DNA of 64,000 bases from Petrosia ficiformis. Its lineage: Eukaryota; Porifera; Demospongiae; Haplosclerida; Petrosiidae. The stretch lies in contig OX345641.1 of the NCBI GenBank assembly GCA_947044365.1, positions 5,054,460-5,118,459 of the forward strand, in the 5' to 3' direction. The notes beneath the pieces were generated by a model, which saw nothing but the letters and a program-made list of their open reading frames with translations, had not been told where the DNA came from and made no database searches. Each line of letters begins with the position of its first letter. Position 1 is the first letter of the stretch. Both the position numbers and the translations under genes were made by a program. Shown here one piece after another: positions 13,150 to 28,198 of the stretch.

Positions 13150-13600
13150 TTGTCCTAGTGGACTCCCATTGGGTCCTAGTTCACACTTTATGTGTCCTAG
13201 TGGAATCCTATTGGGTGCTGGTGGGCACCTTATGTGTCCTAGTCGACTCCTAATGAGTGCTAGTGGACTCCTTACTGTTCCTAGTCGACACCTAATGGGT
13301 CCTTGTGGACTCGTAATGGGAGCTAGTGGACTCCTTATTGGTCCTACTGGACACCTATTGAGTCCTAGTGGACTCCTGTTGAGTACTATTGTACGCCTTA
13401 TGGAACCTAGTGGACCCCGAAAGGGTACTAATGGACTCCTATTTGGTCTTAGTGGACTCCTATTCGGTCATATGGGACTCCTTATGGGTCCTAGTGGAGA
13501 GTTCTAGTGGACATTTTTATGGTCCTAGTGGAATCCCATTGGGTCCTAGTGGACTCATATTGGGTCCATTGCACTCCTTACCGGTACTAGTTGACTCCTA
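13150..13600 (+). repeat. Segmental copy E1 (pairs with 20,856-21,306)
   Basis: Shares the order of rare monomers CCTAGTTCACACTTTATG, GGTGCTGGTGG, CCTAGTCGACTCC, CTATTGTACGCC and GGACCCCGAAAGGG with 20,856-21,306 at an offset of 7,706. A partial third relative of the downstream part lies near 23.1-23.9 kb. Confidence 0.85.
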
Positions 13601-14882
13601 GTGGGTCCAAGAAGACTCCTAATGAGTCCGAATGGACTCCTTTTGGGATCTAGTGGAATCATAATGGGTCCTAGTAGACTCGTTATTTGTCCTAGTGGAC
13701 TAATAATAGGTATTAGTGGACTCACATTGGGTCCGAGTGGACTCCTGTTGGGTCCTACTGGACTCTATATAGGTCCTAGGGGACTTCTAATGAGTCTATT
13801 GGAATCCTAATGGGTCCTAGTGCACTCCTAATTGGTCCTAGTAGACTCTTATTGGGTCCTAGTGGAGTCCTAGTGGACTCCTTATGGGACCTAGTTTACT
13901 CCTAATGGGTCATTGTGGACTCTTTATTGGTCCTAGTAGACTCCTTATTGGTCCTAGTAGACTCCTGTTGGGTTCTAGTGTACTCCTGTTGGGTCCTAGT
14001 GGACTCCTTATATGGATTCTTATTGGGTCCTAGTGGACTACTAATGGATCCTAGTGGACTCCTTATTGGTCCGAGTGGACTCCTATTAGGTCCTAGTGGA
14101 CTCATATTGGGTCCTAGTGGACTACTAATGGGTCCTAGTGGACTCCATAGGGTCCTAATGGACTCATAATGGGTCATGGTGGAGTCCAAAGTAGTCCTAT
14201 TTGACTCCTTTAGGGTCCTATAGGACACCTAAAGTGTCCTAGTGGACTACTTAATAGTTGTAGTTTACTCCCTTTGGGTACTAGTGGACTCCTTTTGGGT
14301 CCTAGTTGACTCATTATTGGTCCTTTTGGACTACTATTGGGTCCTAGAGGACACCTAAAGGACACCTAAAGTGTCCTAGTGGACTACTTAATAGTTGTAG
14401 TGCACTCCTTTTGGGTACTAGTTGACTCCTTTTGGGTCCTAGTTGACTCCTTATTGGTCTTTTGAGACTACTATTGGGTCCTAGTGGACTGCTTATGTGT
14501 CCTAGTGGACTCCTAATGGGTCCTAGTGGTTCTAGTGGACGGGTCCTAGTGGACTCCTATTGGGTCCTAGTGGACTCCTTACGGGTCCTAGTAGACTGCT
14601 ATTGGGTACTAGTGGAATTTTTATGGGTCATAGTGGACTCATAATGGGTCCAAGAGGACTCCTTATGGGTCCTAGTGGACTCCTAATGGGTCCTAGTTGA
14701 ATCCTATGGCTTCATAGTGGACTTCTTATGGGTTCTAATGGAGTCATATTGTGTCCTAGTGGACTCCTAATTGCTCGTAATGGACTCCTTATGTGTCCTA
14801 GAGGACCCCTAATGGGTCTTAGTGGACTCGTACTTGGTCCTAGTGGACTCATAATGGGTCTTAGTCGACTCCTATTGGATCC

Positions 14883-15356
14883 TAATTGACTCCTTTTTTG
14901 ATCTAGTGGAATCATAGAGGGTCCTAGCAGACTCCTATTAGGTCCTAATGCACTCATATTGGGTCCTAGTGGACTACTAATGGTTCCTAGTGGACTCCTA
15001 ATGTGACCTATTGGAATCCCAATGGGTCCTAGTGGAATCCTAGTGGGTCCTAATTGACTCATAATGGGTCCTGTTGGAGTCCAAAGTAGTCCTAGTAGAC
15101 TCCTTTATGGTCCTAGAGGACACCTAAAGGGTCCTAGTGGACTACTTATTAGTTCTAGTGCACTCCTATTAGGTACTAATGGACTCCCATTGGGTCCTAG
15201 TTGATTCCTTATTGGTCCTTTTGGACTACTATTGGGTCCTAGAGGACTCCTATTGGGTCCTAGTGGACTCCTATTGGGTCCTAGTGGACTCCTTACGGGT
15301 CCTAGTAGACACCTACTTGGTCCTAGTGGACTCCTAATTGCTCGTAATGGACTCCT
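14883..15356 (+). repeat. Triplicated segment F2
   Basis: Second copy of the segment at 10,140-10,613, offset 4,743. It carries the same TTTGATCTAGTGGAATCA and CCTAGCAGACTCC monomers in the same order and lacks the 10-bp expansion seen in the first copy. Confidence 0.85.
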
Positions 15357-18300
15357 TATGTGTCCTAGAGGACCCCTAAAGGGTCTTAGTGGACTCCTAC
15401 TTGGTCCTAGTGGACTCATAATGGGTCTTAGTCAACTCCTATTTTTTCTTACTTGACTCCTTTTGGGATGTAGTGGATTCATAGTGGGTCCTATCAGACT
15501 CCTATAGGGTCATAGTGGAGTCCTATTGGGTCCTAGTGGACTTCTATAGGGTCCTAGTGGACTACTAATGGGTCCTATTGGACACCTAATGAGTCCTATT
15601 GGAGTCCTATTGGGTACTAGTAGACTCCTATTGGGTCCTAGTGGACTCCTATTGGTACTAGTGGACTCCTTATGGGTCCTAGTGGACTCGTAATCGGTCC
15701 TATTTGACTCCTAATGTGTGCTAATGGAGTCCTGTTGGGTCCTAGTGGGCCCCTGATGGATACTAGTGGACTCATAATGGGTCCTAGAGAACTTCTAACG
15801 GGTCCTAGTAGACTCCTTTAGTGTCCAAGTGGACTCCTATTAGGTTCTACTGGACTCCTTATTGGTCCTTTTAGACACCTAATGGATCCTAGTGGACTCC
15901 TAATGGGTGATAATGGAGTCCTATTGGGTCCTAATGGACTCCTATTGGTCCAAGTGGACTCACATTGGGTCCTAGTGGACTACTTATGGGTCCTAGAGGA
16001 CTCGTAAATGGTGCTATTGGACTCCTAGTGGGTCCTAGTGGAGTCATATTGGGTGCTATTTGAGTCCTATTGTGTCATAGTGGACTCCTTATGTGTTCTA
16101 ATGGAGTCCTATTGGGTCCTAGAGGACTCCTAATTGCTCATTGTGGACTTCTAATGGGTACTAGTAGACACCTTTAGGGTCCTAGTGGACTCCTAATGGG
16201 TCCTAGTGGACAACTAGTGGCTCCTACTGGACTCCAATTGGGTCCTAGTGGTCTCATATTGGGTCTACTAATTGGTCCTAGTGGACTCCTCTTGGGATCT
16301 AGTGGAATCATAATGGGTACTAGTGGACTCCTTATGGGTACTAGTGGAGTCTTTTTGAGTACTAGAGCTCGCCTAATTTGTCATGGTGAACACATAATGG
16401 GTCTTAATGGACTCCTATGGGTGTCCCAGTGGACCCCTTAAGGGACCTAGTGGACTACTAATGGGTCCTAGTGGACTACTAATGGGTCCTAGTGGAGACC
16501 TATTGGGTCCTAGTTCATCCCTTATGGCTCCTAGTGGACTCCTAATGGGTCCTAGTGGACACCTAATGGGTACTAGTGGACACCTTAGTGGTCCTTGTGG
16601 AATTCTATTGGGTACTCGTAGTGTGTCCTAGGGGACTCCTTAATGGTCCTAGTGGACTCCTTATGGGTCCTAGTCGACTACTATCGGATCCTATTGGACT
16701 CCAAATGGGTCCTCTTGGAGTACTATGGGTCCTAGTGGACACCTATTGGGTACTAGTCGACTCCTAATGGGTCCTAGTGGAGTAATATTGTGTCCTTCTG
16801 GACTCCTATTGGGTCCTAGGGGACTCGTAATGGGTCCTAGTGGACTCCTTATAGGTCCTAGCGGAGTCCTAAGGGACTTCTATTTGGTCCTGGTGGACTC
16901 CTTATGGGTCATAGAAGACTGCTAATGTGTCCTAGAGGACTCCTTATTGGTCCTAATGGACTCCTAATGAGTCCTATTGGACTCCTAATGTGTCCTAATG
17001 GACTCCTATTGGGTCCTAGTGATCTCCTTATGGGTCCTAGAGGAATCCTAACGGGTCCTAGTGGACTCCTTATTGGTCCTGGTGCATTTTTATTGGGTCC
17101 TAGTGGACTCCTATCGTGTCCTAGTGGACCCAGTCTGGGTCATAATGGACTCCTAATGAGTCCTAGTGGACTCCTTGTAGGTCCTAGAGGATTTATAATG
17201 GGTCACAGTGGACTCCTGGTTGGTCCAAGTTGAATCCTATTGGGTCCAAGTGGTGTCCTTATGGGTATTATTGTATTCCTAATGCGTCCTAGTAGACTCC
17301 TAATTGGTCCTAGTAGTCTCATATTGGTCCTAGTGGACTCCTATTGGGTCCTAGTGGACTCCTTCTTGGTCCTAATGGACTCCTAATTGGTCCTAGTGGA
17401 CTCCTAATGGGTCATAGTGGACACTAATTTGGTCCTAGAGGACTGCCTATTTTTCCTAGTTGAGTACTATTGGGTCCTAACGGACTCCTATTGGGTCCTA
17501 ATGGACTCCTTTTGGGTCCTATTTTATTCCTAATGGGATTTAGTCGACTCCTGTTCAGTCCTAATGGACTCCTTTCGGCATATAGTGGAATCATAATGAG
17601 TCCTGGTGGACTTCTAATGGGTCCTACTGGAGTCCTATTGAGTCCTGCTGGACTACTTATGCGTCCTAGTGGAAACCGTTTGGGTCCTAGTTAGTGCCTA
17701 ATTGGTTCTAATGGACACATAAGGGGCTTATTGGAATCCTATCGGGTCCTAGTGAACACTTATTGGTTCCTATTGGACTTCTATAGGGTTCTAGTGGACT
17801 CCTAAAGGGTCCTAATGGAATCCTATATGTTCCCATTGGACACTTCATGGGTCCTAGAGGACTCATTATGGGTGCTAGTGGACTCCTAATGAGTCCTATT
17901 GGAATCCTTATTTGTCCTCTTTTGGGTCCTAGTGGACTCCTATTGTGTCCTAGTGGACTCCTTCTGGGTCCTAAAGGACTCCTAATTAGTCCTAGTGGAC
18001 TCCCCTAATGGGTTCTAGTGGACACTTATTGGGTCTTAGAGGACTGCTTATTGGTAATAGTGGAGTCCTATTGGGTCCTAGTGGACTCCTATTGGGTCCT
18101 AGTGGACTGCTATTGTGTCCTAGTGGACTCCTTCTGGATCCTAATGGACTGCTTATTGCTCCTTGTTGACTACTCTTGGGTCCTAGATGACACTTATTAG
18201 GTCCTACGGACTCCTTATGTGTCCTAATCTATTCCTAATGGGTCCTAGTGGGCTCATAATGGGTCCTATTGGACTCTTCATGGGTCCTATAGGACTCATT

Positions 18301-20855
18301 ATGGGTCCTAGTGGACTCCCCTAATGGGTCCTAGTGGACACTTATCGGGTCCTAGAGGACTGCTTATTGGTACTAGTGGAGTACTATTGGGTCCTAGTGG
18401 ACTCCTTTTGGGTTCTAGTGGACTTCTAATGGGTCCCAGTGGACTCCTAATTGGTCCTAATTGAGTCCTATTGGGTACTATTGGACACTTTATGGGTCCT
18501 AGAGGACTTATTATGGGTCCTAGTGGACAATAAAAGGGTCCTTGTGGACTCCATACTGGTCCGAGTGGAATCCTTATTGGTCCTAATGGACTCCTGATGG
18601 GTCATTGTGGACTACTAATTGGTCCTAGTGGACTCATTATTGGTCCTAGTGGACTCCTATTGGGTCCTAGTTGACTCCTATTGGGTCCTAGTGGACTTCT
18701 AATGGGTCCCAGTAGACTCCTAATTGGTCCTAATGAAGTACTATTCGGTCCTATTGGACTCTTCAAGGGTCCTAGAGGACTCATTATGGGTCCTAATGGA
18801 GTCTATTACGTCATAGTGAACTCATTATGGGTCCTAATGTATTCTTAATGTGTCCTAGTGGACTCCAAATGGGTCCTATTGGAGTACTATTGGGTCGTAG
18901 TGGACTCCTATTGCGTCCTAGTGGACTCCTTTTTGGTCCTAGTAACTCCTATTGGGTTCTAGTGCACTCCTCTTGTGTCCTAGTGGACTCCTTCTGGGTC
19001 CTATGGCCTCCTAATGGGTCCTAGAAGACTCCCAATGGGTCCTAATGGAGACCTATTGGGACCTAGTGGACTCCTTATTGGGTCCTAGAGAACACCTAAT
19101 GGGTCCTAGTGGACTCCATATCGGTCTTAATGGAATCCTATTGGGTTCTAGTGGACTACTTGTTGGTAATAGTGGACTCCTAATGGGTCCTAGTGGACTC
19201 CTTATTGGTCCTAATGGACTCAAGATGAGTCCTATTGGACTCCCATTGTGTCCAATTGGACTCCTTCGGGGTCCTAGGGGACTCCTATTGGTTCCTACTG
19301 GACACCTAATGGGTCCTTGTGAAGTCCTATTGAGTCCTACTGGACTACTTATGGGTCCTAGTGGAACCCTTTTGAGTCCTATTTCACGCCTATTTGGTCC
19401 TAGTGGACACGTAATAGGTCCTAGTGGACTCCTAACGGGTCCTAGTGGAGTCATATTGTGTCCTATTGGACTCCTCGTGTGTCCTAGTGGACTCCTAAAG
19501 GGTGCTAGTGGACTCCTAAAGGGTACAAGTGGACTCCATCTGGGTCTTAATGGACTCCTAATGGATCATAGTGGACTCATAATTGTTCCTAATGGACTCC
19601 TATTGTGACTTAGTGGACTCCTTATGGGTCCTAGAGGACTCCTAATGTGTCCTTGGACTCCTTATCGGTCTTAATGGACACCTTATGGGTCCTAATGGAC
19701 ACCTATTGCGTCCTTGTGGACACGTTATGGGTCCTAATGTATTCCTAATGGGTCCTAGTGGAGTACTATTGGGTCCTAGTTGACACCAATTGGGTCCTAG
19801 TGGACTCCTTGTAGGTCCTAATGGACTACTTATGGGTCCTTGTGGACTCTTAATTGGTTATAATGGAATCAATATTGGTCCTAGTGGACACCAATTTGGT
19901 ACTAGCGGAGTACTATTGGGTCTTATGGGACTCCTAATGGGTATCCTAATGAGTCCTAGTGGAGTCCTATACGGTCCTAAATGAGTCTTATCGGGTCCTA
20001 GTGGACACCTTATGGGTCCTAGTGGACACCTTATGGGTCCTAGTGGACTCCGAATGGGTTCTAGTGGACGCCTTATTGGTCATAGAGGACTCCTATTGGG
20101 TCCTAGTGGATTTCAATTTGGTCCTAGACTACTCTTTATGGGTCCTAGTGGAGTCCTATTGCGTGCTAGTGGACACCTTATGTGTTCTAGTGGACTCCTA
20201 ATGGGTCCTAGTGGACTCCAAATGGGACCTAGTGGACTCCGTTTAGTTCCTAGTGGATTTTTAATGGGTCCTAGTGCACTCCTTATTGGTCCTAGAGGAC
20301 TCCTATTGTGTCCTAATGGACACCCATTGGGTCCTAGTACACACTTTATGTGTCCTAGTGGAGATCTATTGGGTTCTGGTGGACACATTATGTATCCTTT
20401 TCGACTCCAAATGTTTCCTAGTGGACTCCTTATTGGTCTTAGACGACGCCTCATGGGTCCTTGTGTACTCCTAATGAAAGCTAGAAGACTCCTTATTGGT
20501 CCTACTGGACACCTATTGAGTCCTAGTGGACTCCTATTGGGTCCTATTGTACTCCTTATGGGTCCTAGTTGACCCCTAAAGGGTGCTAATGGACTCCCAT
20601 TTGGTCTTAGTGGACTCCTATTGAGTCATATGGGACTCCTTATGGGTCCTAGTGGACTCCTAGAGTGTCCTAGTGGACTCTTTTATGGTCCTAATGGACT
20701 CCCATTGGGTCCTAGTGGACTCATATTGGGGGTACTAGTTGACTCCTAGTGGGTCCAAGAGGACTCCTAATGAGTCCCAATGGACTCCATTTGGGATCTA
20801 GTGGAATCATAATGGGTTCTAGTGGACTCATTATTGGTCCTAGTTAACTCCTATT

Positions 20856-21306
20856 TTGTCCTAGTGGATTCCCATTGGGTCCTAGTTCACACTTTATGTG
20901 TCCTAGTGGAGTCCTATTGGGTGCTGGTGGACACCTTATGTGTCCTAGTCGACTCCTAATGAGTCCTAGTGGACTCCTTACTGTTCCAAGTCGACGCCTC
21001 ATGGGTCCTTGTGGACTCCTAATGGGAGCTAGTGGACTCCTTATGGGTCCTACTGGACACCTATTGAGTCCTAGTGGACTCCTGTTGGGTACTATTGTAC
21101 GCCTTATTGGACCTAGTGGACCCCGAAAGGGTACTAATGGACTCCTATTTGGTCTTAGTGGACTCCTATTGGGTCATATGGGACTCCTTATGGGTCCTAG
21201 TGGAGTGTTCTAGTGGACACTTTTATGGTCCTAGTGGAATCCCATTGGGTCCTGGTGGACTCATATTGGGTCCATTGGACTCCTTACCAGCACTAGTTGA
21301 CTTCTA
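20856..21306 (+). repeat. Segmental copy E2
   Basis: Partner of 13,150-13,600 at an offset of 7,706, with scattered substitutions. Confidence 0.85.
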
Positions 21307-24004
21307 GTGGGTCCAAGAAGACTCCTATTGAGTCCGAATGGACTCCTTTTGGGATCTAGTGGAATCATAATGGGTCCTAGTGGACTCGTTATTGGTCCAA
21401 GTGGACTCATAATAGGTTTTAGTGGACTCACATTGGGTCCTAGTGGACTCCTGTTGGGTCCTACTGGACCTAGTGGAATCTAATTGGTCCTAATGCACTC
21501 CTAATTGGTCCTAGTAGACCCTTAATGGGTCCTAGTGGAGTCATATTGGGTCCTAGTGGACTCCTTATGGGACCTAGTTTACTCCTAATGGGTCATTGTG
21601 GACTCTTTGTTGGTCCTAGTAGACTCCTTATTGGTCCTAGTAGATTCGTGTTGGGTTCTAGTGTACTCCTGTTGGGTCCTAGTGGACTCCTTATATGTCC
21701 TAGTGCACTCCTTGTGGGTCCTAGTGGACTCATAGTTATTGGTCCTAGTGGATTCCTTACGGGTCCTAGTGGACTCCCTTTTGGTACTAGTGGAATCCTA
21801 TTAGGTCCTAGTGGACTCATATTGGGTCCTAGTGGACTACTAATGGATTCTATTGGACTCCTTATTGCTCCGAGTGGACTCCTATTAGGTCCTAGTGGAC
21901 TACTAATGGGTCCTAGTGGACTCCTATTGGGTCCTAGGGGACTCATAATAGGTCCTGGTGGAGTCCAAAGTAGTCCTAGTTGACTCCTTTAGGGTCCTAG
22001 AGGACACTTAATGGGTCCTAGTGGACTACTTAATAGTTGTATTGCACTCCTTTTGGGTACTAGGGGACTCTTTTTGGGTCCTAGTTGACTCCTTATTGGT
22101 CCTTTTGGACTACTATTGGGTCCTAGAGGACACCTATTGGTTCCTAGTATCAGCTTATGTGTCCTAGTGGACTCCTATTGGGTCCTATTGTACTCCTTAT
22201 GGGTCCTAGTGGACTCCTAAAGGGTCCTAATGGACTCCCATTTGGTCTTAGACGACTCCTCATGGGTCCTTTTGTACTCCTAATGAAAGCTAGTGGACAC
22301 CGTATGGGTCCTACTGGACACCTATTGAGTCCTAGTGCACACCTATTGGGTCCTATTGTACTCCTTATGGGTCCTAGTGGACCCGTAAAGGGTCCTAATG
22401 GACTCCAGTTTGGTCTTTGTGGACTCCTATTGGGTCCTATGGGACTCCTTATGGGTCCTAGTGGACCCCTAGAGTGTCCTAGGGGACAATTTTATGGTCC
22501 TAGTGGACTCCCATTGGGTCCTAGTGGACTCATATTGGGTCCTATTGGACTCCTTACGGGTACTAGTTGACTTCTAGTGGGTCCAAGAGGACTCCTAATG
22601 AGTCCTAATGGACTCCTTTTGGGATATAGGGGAATCATAATGGGTCCTAGTGGACTCATTATTGGTCCTAGTTGACTCATAATATGTTTTAGTGGACTCA
22701 CATTGGGTCTTAGTGGACTCCTGTTGGGTCCTACTGGACTCCTTATGGGTCCTACGGGTCTTTTAATGGGTCATAGTGGTTTCCTAATGGGTCCTAAATG
22801 AGCCCTATTGGGTCCTAGTAGACTCCTAAAGGGTCCTAATGGACTCATATTGGTCCAAGTGGAATTACATTGGGTCCTAGTGGACTACTTATGGGTCCTA
22901 GAGGACTTGTATTGGGTCCTATTGGACTCCAAATTGGTACTAGTGGAGTCCTATTGCATCCTAGTGGACAACGTATTGGTCCTAGTGGCCTCCTAATGGG
23001 TCCAAGTGAGTCCTATTCGTCCAAATGGACTCACATTGGGTACTAGTGGACTACTTATGGGTCCTAGAGGAATCTTAATACTAGTGGACTCATATTGGGT
23101 CCATTGGACTCCTTACCGGTACTAGTTGACTCCTAGTGGGTCCAAGAGGACTTCTAATGAGTCCGAATGGACACCTTTTGGGATCTAGTGGAATCATAAT
23201 GGGTCCTAGTGGACTCATAATAGGTCTTAGTGGACTCACGTTGGGTCCTATTGGACTCCTGTTGGCTCCTACTGGACTCCTTATGGGTCCTAAGGGACTT
23301 CTAATGATTCGTAGTGGAATCCTAATGGGTCCTAGTGCACTCCTAATTGGTCCTAGTAGACTCTTATTGGGTCCTAGTGGAGTCATATTGGGTCCAGTGG
23401 ACTCCTTATGGGACTTAGTTTACTCCTAATGGGTCATTGTGGACTCTTTATTGGTCCTAGTAGACTCCTTATTGGTCCTAATAGACTCCTGTTGGGTTCT
23501 AGTGTACTCCTGTTGGGTCCTAGTGGACTCCTTATATGTCCAGTGGACTCCTTTTGGGTCCTAGTGGACTCATAATTATTGGTCCTAGTGGACTCCTTAG
23601 GGGTCCTAGTGGACTCCTTATTGGTACTAGTGGAATCCTATTAGGTCCTAATGGACTCATATTGGGTCCTATTGGACTACTAATGGATCCTAGTGGACTC
23701 CTTATTGGTACGAATGGACTCCTATTAGGTCCTAGTGGACTCATATTGGGTCCTAGTGGACTACTAATGGGTCCTAGTGGACTCCTATTGGGTCCTAGTG
23801 GACACCTATTGGGTCCTAGTGGACTCCTTACGAGTCCTAGTAGAGTCCTATTGGGTTCTAGTGGAGGTTTATGGGTCCTAGTGGACTCCTAATTGCTCGT
23901 AATGGACTCCTTATGTGTCCTAGAGGACGCCTAATGGGTCTTAGTGGACTCCTACTTGGTCCTAGTGGACTCATAATGTGTCTTAGTCGACTCCTATTGG
24001 GTCC

Positions 24005-24530
24005 TAATTGACTCCTTTTGGGATCTAGTGGAATCATAGTGGGTCCTAGCAGACAACTATTAGGTCCTAATGCACTCATATTGGGTCCTAGTGGACTACT
24101 AATGGTTCCTAGTGGACTCCTAATGTGACCTATTGGAATCCCAATGGGTCCTAGTGGAAACCTAATGGGTCCTAATTGACTCATAATGGGTCCTGTTGGA
24201 GTCCAATGTAGTCCTAGTAGACTCCTTTATTGTCCTAGAGGAAACCTAAAGGGTCCTAGTGGACTACTTATTAGTTCTAGTGCACTCTTATTGGGTACTA
24301 ATGGACTCCCATTGGGTCCTAGTTGACTCCTTATTGGTCCTTTTGGACTACTATTGGGTCCTAGAGGACACCTATTGTATCCTAGTGGACTGCTTATGCG
24401 TCCTAGTGGACTCCTATTGGGTCCTAGTGGTTATAGTGGACTCCTATTGGGTCCTAGTGGACTCCTATTGGGTCCTAGTGGACTCCTTACGGGTCCTAGT
24501 AGACACCTACTTGGTCGTAGTGGTCTCCTA
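24005..24530 (+). repeat. Triplicated segment F3
   Basis: Third copy of the segment at 10,140 and 14,883 (offset 9,122 from the second). It contains the CCTAGCAGACAAC and CCTATTGGAATCC landmarks. Confidence 0.82.
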
Positions 24531-25237
24531 ATTGCTCGTAATGGACACCTTACGTGTCCTAGAGGACCCCTAATGGGTATTAGTGGACTCCTACTTGGTC
24601 CTAGTGGAGTCATAATGGGTCTTAGTTGACTCCTATTTGGTCCTACTTGACTCCTTTTGGGATCTAGTGAATTCATAATGGGTCCTATCAGACCCCTATA
24701 GGGTCCTAGTGGAGTCCTATTGGGTCCTAGTGGACTCCTATAGGGTCCTAGTGGACTACTAATGGGTCCTATTGGACACCTAATGAGTCCTATTGGAGTC
24801 CTATTGGGTACTAGTGGAATCCTATAGGGTCCTATTGGACACTTAACGGGTCCTAGTTTACTCATAATTGGTCCTCTTAGACTCATAATAGGTTTTAGTG
24901 GACTCACATTGTGTCCTAATGGACTCAATTGGGATCTAGAGGAAACATAAAGGGTCCTAGTGGACTCCGAATGGGTCCTAGTGGAATCCTAACGGGTAAT
25001 AGTGGACTCCTAATGGGTCCTAGTGCACTCCTAATTCGTCATAGTGGACTCCTGTTGGGTCCTAGTGTATTCGTGTTGGGTCCTAGTGGACTCCTTATGG
25101 GTCCTAGTGGACTCCTTATGGGTCCTATTGTACTCCTAAAGAGTCCTAACGGACTCATATTGGGTCTTATTGGACTCCTATTGGGTACTATGGGACTCCT
25201 TATGCGTCCTAGTTGACTCGTAGAGTGTCCTACTGGA

Positions 25238-25862
25238 CCCTTTTATGGTACTAGTAGACTCCTATTGGGTCCTAGTGGACTCCTATTGGTCCTAGTGGAC
25301 TCCTATTGGGTCCTAGTGGACTCCTTATGGGTCCTAGTGGACTCGTAATCGGTCCTATTTGACTCCTAAAGGTTCCTAATGGAGTCCTGTTGGGTCCTAG
25401 TGGACCCCTTATGGGTACTAGTGGACTCATAATGGGTCCTAGTGGACTTCTAACTGGTCCTAGTAGACTCCTTTAGTGTCCAAGTGGACTCCTATTAGGT
25501 TCTACTGGACTCATTATTGGTCCTTTTGGACACCAAATGGATCCTAGTGGACCCCTAATGGGTGATAGTGGACTCCTAATAGGTTCTAGTGGAGTCCTAT
25601 TGGGTGATAGAGGACTCATATTGGGTCCTAGTGGACTCCTTATGCCTCCTATTGGACTCCTATTGGGACCCAGTGGACTCCTATTGGGTCTTAGTTTACT
25701 CCTATTGTGTTATAGAGGACTTCCAATTGGTCCAAGTGGACACCAAATTGGTCCTAACGGAGTCCTGTTGTGTACTATTGGACACTTCATGGGTCCTAGA
25801 GGACTCATTATGGGTCCTAGTGGACTCTTAATGGTTCCTTTTGGACTCCTTATTGGTCCTAA
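25238..25862 (+). repeat. Segmental copy A2
   Basis: Partner of 1-625 at a constant offset of 25,237. Confidence 0.9.
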
Positions 25863-27244
25863 GTGGACCCCTTATGGGTCCTAGTGGACTCATAGAGGGT
25901 GTTAGTGATCTAGTATTGGGTCCTAATGGACACATTATGGGTTCTAGTGGACTCCTAATGGGTCCTAGTGGACTCATATGGGTCCTTTTGGAGTCCTAAG
26001 TAGTGCTAGTTGACTCCTTATGGCACCTAATGCACTGCTATGGGGTCCTAAGGGACTCCTTATTGCTCCTTTTGGACAATATTGGGTCCTAGAGGACACC
26101 TATTGGGTCCTATTGGACTGCTTTTTTGTCCTAGCGGACTCCTAATGTGTCCTAGTGGACTCCTTATTTAGTTCTAGTGGACTACTATTGGGTACTAGTG
26201 GACTCCTATTGAGTCTCCTTACGGGTCCTAGTAGACTCCTAATGGGTCGAAGTGGACACCTAATTGGTCCTAGTGGACTCCTATCGAGTGCTATTGGACT
26301 CCTAATTGGTCCTAGTGGACTCCTAATGGGTCCTCGTGGACTCCTTATTGATCCTAGTTGAATTCTATTGGGTCCTAATGGACTCCCATTGGGTCCTAGT
26401 GGAGTCCTTATGGGTCCTAATGTATTCCTTATGGGTCCTAGTGGACACCTAATGGGTCCTAGTGGAGTATTATTGGGGCCTAGTGGACTCCTATTGGGTC
26501 ATGGTGGACACCTTATTGGTCCTAATAGACTCTAGAATTGACTTAGTGGACTCCTAATTGGTCCTAGAAGATGCATCATTGGTCCTAGTGGCTCCTATTG
26601 GGTCCTAGTGGACACATATTTGGTCTTGGAGGACTGCTTATTGGACCTAGTTGAGTACTATTGTGTCCTAATGGACTCCTATTAGGTCCTAATGGCTCCT
26701 TCTGGGTCCTATTGTACTCCTAATGGGTCTTAGTGGACTCCTGTTCGGTCCTCATGGACTCCTTTTGGCATATAGTGGAATCATAATGAGTCCTGGTGGA
26801 CTCCTAATGGGTCCTAGTGGAGTCCTATTGAGTCCCACTGGACTCCTTATGGGTCCTAGTGGAATCGGTTGGTGTCCTAGTTAACGCCTAATTGGTCCTA
26901 GTGGTCACATAACGGGTCTTATTGGACTCCTATTGGTTCCTAGTGAACACCTATTCGGTCATAGTGGAATCCTATTTGGTCCTAGGGGACTCGTAATGGG
27001 TCCTAGTGGACTCCTAATGGGTCCTAGTGGAGTCCTAGTGGAGTCCTATTGTGTCCTATTGGACTCCTCATGGGTCCTAGTGGAATCTTAATGGGTGCTA
27101 TTGGACTCCTAATGTGTGCAACTGGACTCCTTATAGGTCCTAGTGAACTCCTATTGGGTCCTAATGGACTCCTTAGTGGTCCTACAGGACTACAATAGGG
27201 TCCAGAGGACACTTATTGGGTCCTATTGCATACCTAAAGGCTCC

Positions 27245-28198
27245 TATTGGACTCCTATTGGGACCCAGTGGACTCCTATTGGGTCCTAGTTTACTCCTAT
27301 TGTGTTATAGCGGACTTCCAATGGGTCCAAGTCAACTCCAAATTGGTCCTAACGGAGTCCTATTGTGTACTATTGGACACTTCATGGGTCCTAGAGGACT
27401 CATTATGGGTCCTAGAGGACTCTTAATGGGTCCTTTTGGACTCCTTATTGGTCCTAGTGGAATCCTTATAGGTCCTAACAGACTCCTTATGGGTCCTTGT
27501 GAACTACTAATTGGTCCTACTGGACCCACTATTGGTCCTAGTGAAATCCATTGGGTCCTAGTGGACTCCTATTGGGTCATAGTGGACTTCCAATGGGTCC
27601 CAGTGGACTCCTAATTGGTCCTAATGGAGTCCTAATGGGTACTATTGGACTCTTCATGGGTCCTAGAGGACTCATTATGGGTCCTAGTGGACTCTTAATG
27701 GGTCCTTGTGGACTCCTTACTGGTCCTAGTGGAATACTTATTGGTCCTAATGGACTCCTTATGGGTCCTTGTGGACTACTAATTGGTCCTAGTGGACTCC
27801 TATTGTGACCTAGTGGACTCCTTATGGGTCCTAGAGAACTCGAAATGGGTCCTAGTGGACTCCAAATGGGTCCTCCTGGTGTCCTATTGAGTCCTACTGG
27901 ACCCCTTATGGGTCCTACTGGAATCCGTTTGGGTCATAGTTCACGCCTAATTGGTCCTAATGGACACATAATGGGTCTTATTGGAGTCCTACTGGGTCAT
28001 AGTGAACTCCTATTTTGTCATAGTGGAAACCTATTTGGTCCTAGAGGACTCTTATTTGGTCCTATTGGACTCCTAACGGGTCCTATTCGACTCCAATTGG
28101 GTCCAAGTACACTCCTATTGGGTCCTAGTGGACTCCTACTGGGTCATAGTGGACTTCCAAAGGGTCCCAGTGGACTCCTAATTGGTCCTAATTGAGTC
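27245..28198 (+). repeat. Segmental copy B2
   Basis: Partner of 413-1,345 (offset 26,832, then plus one 21-bp monomer). Confidence 0.88.
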
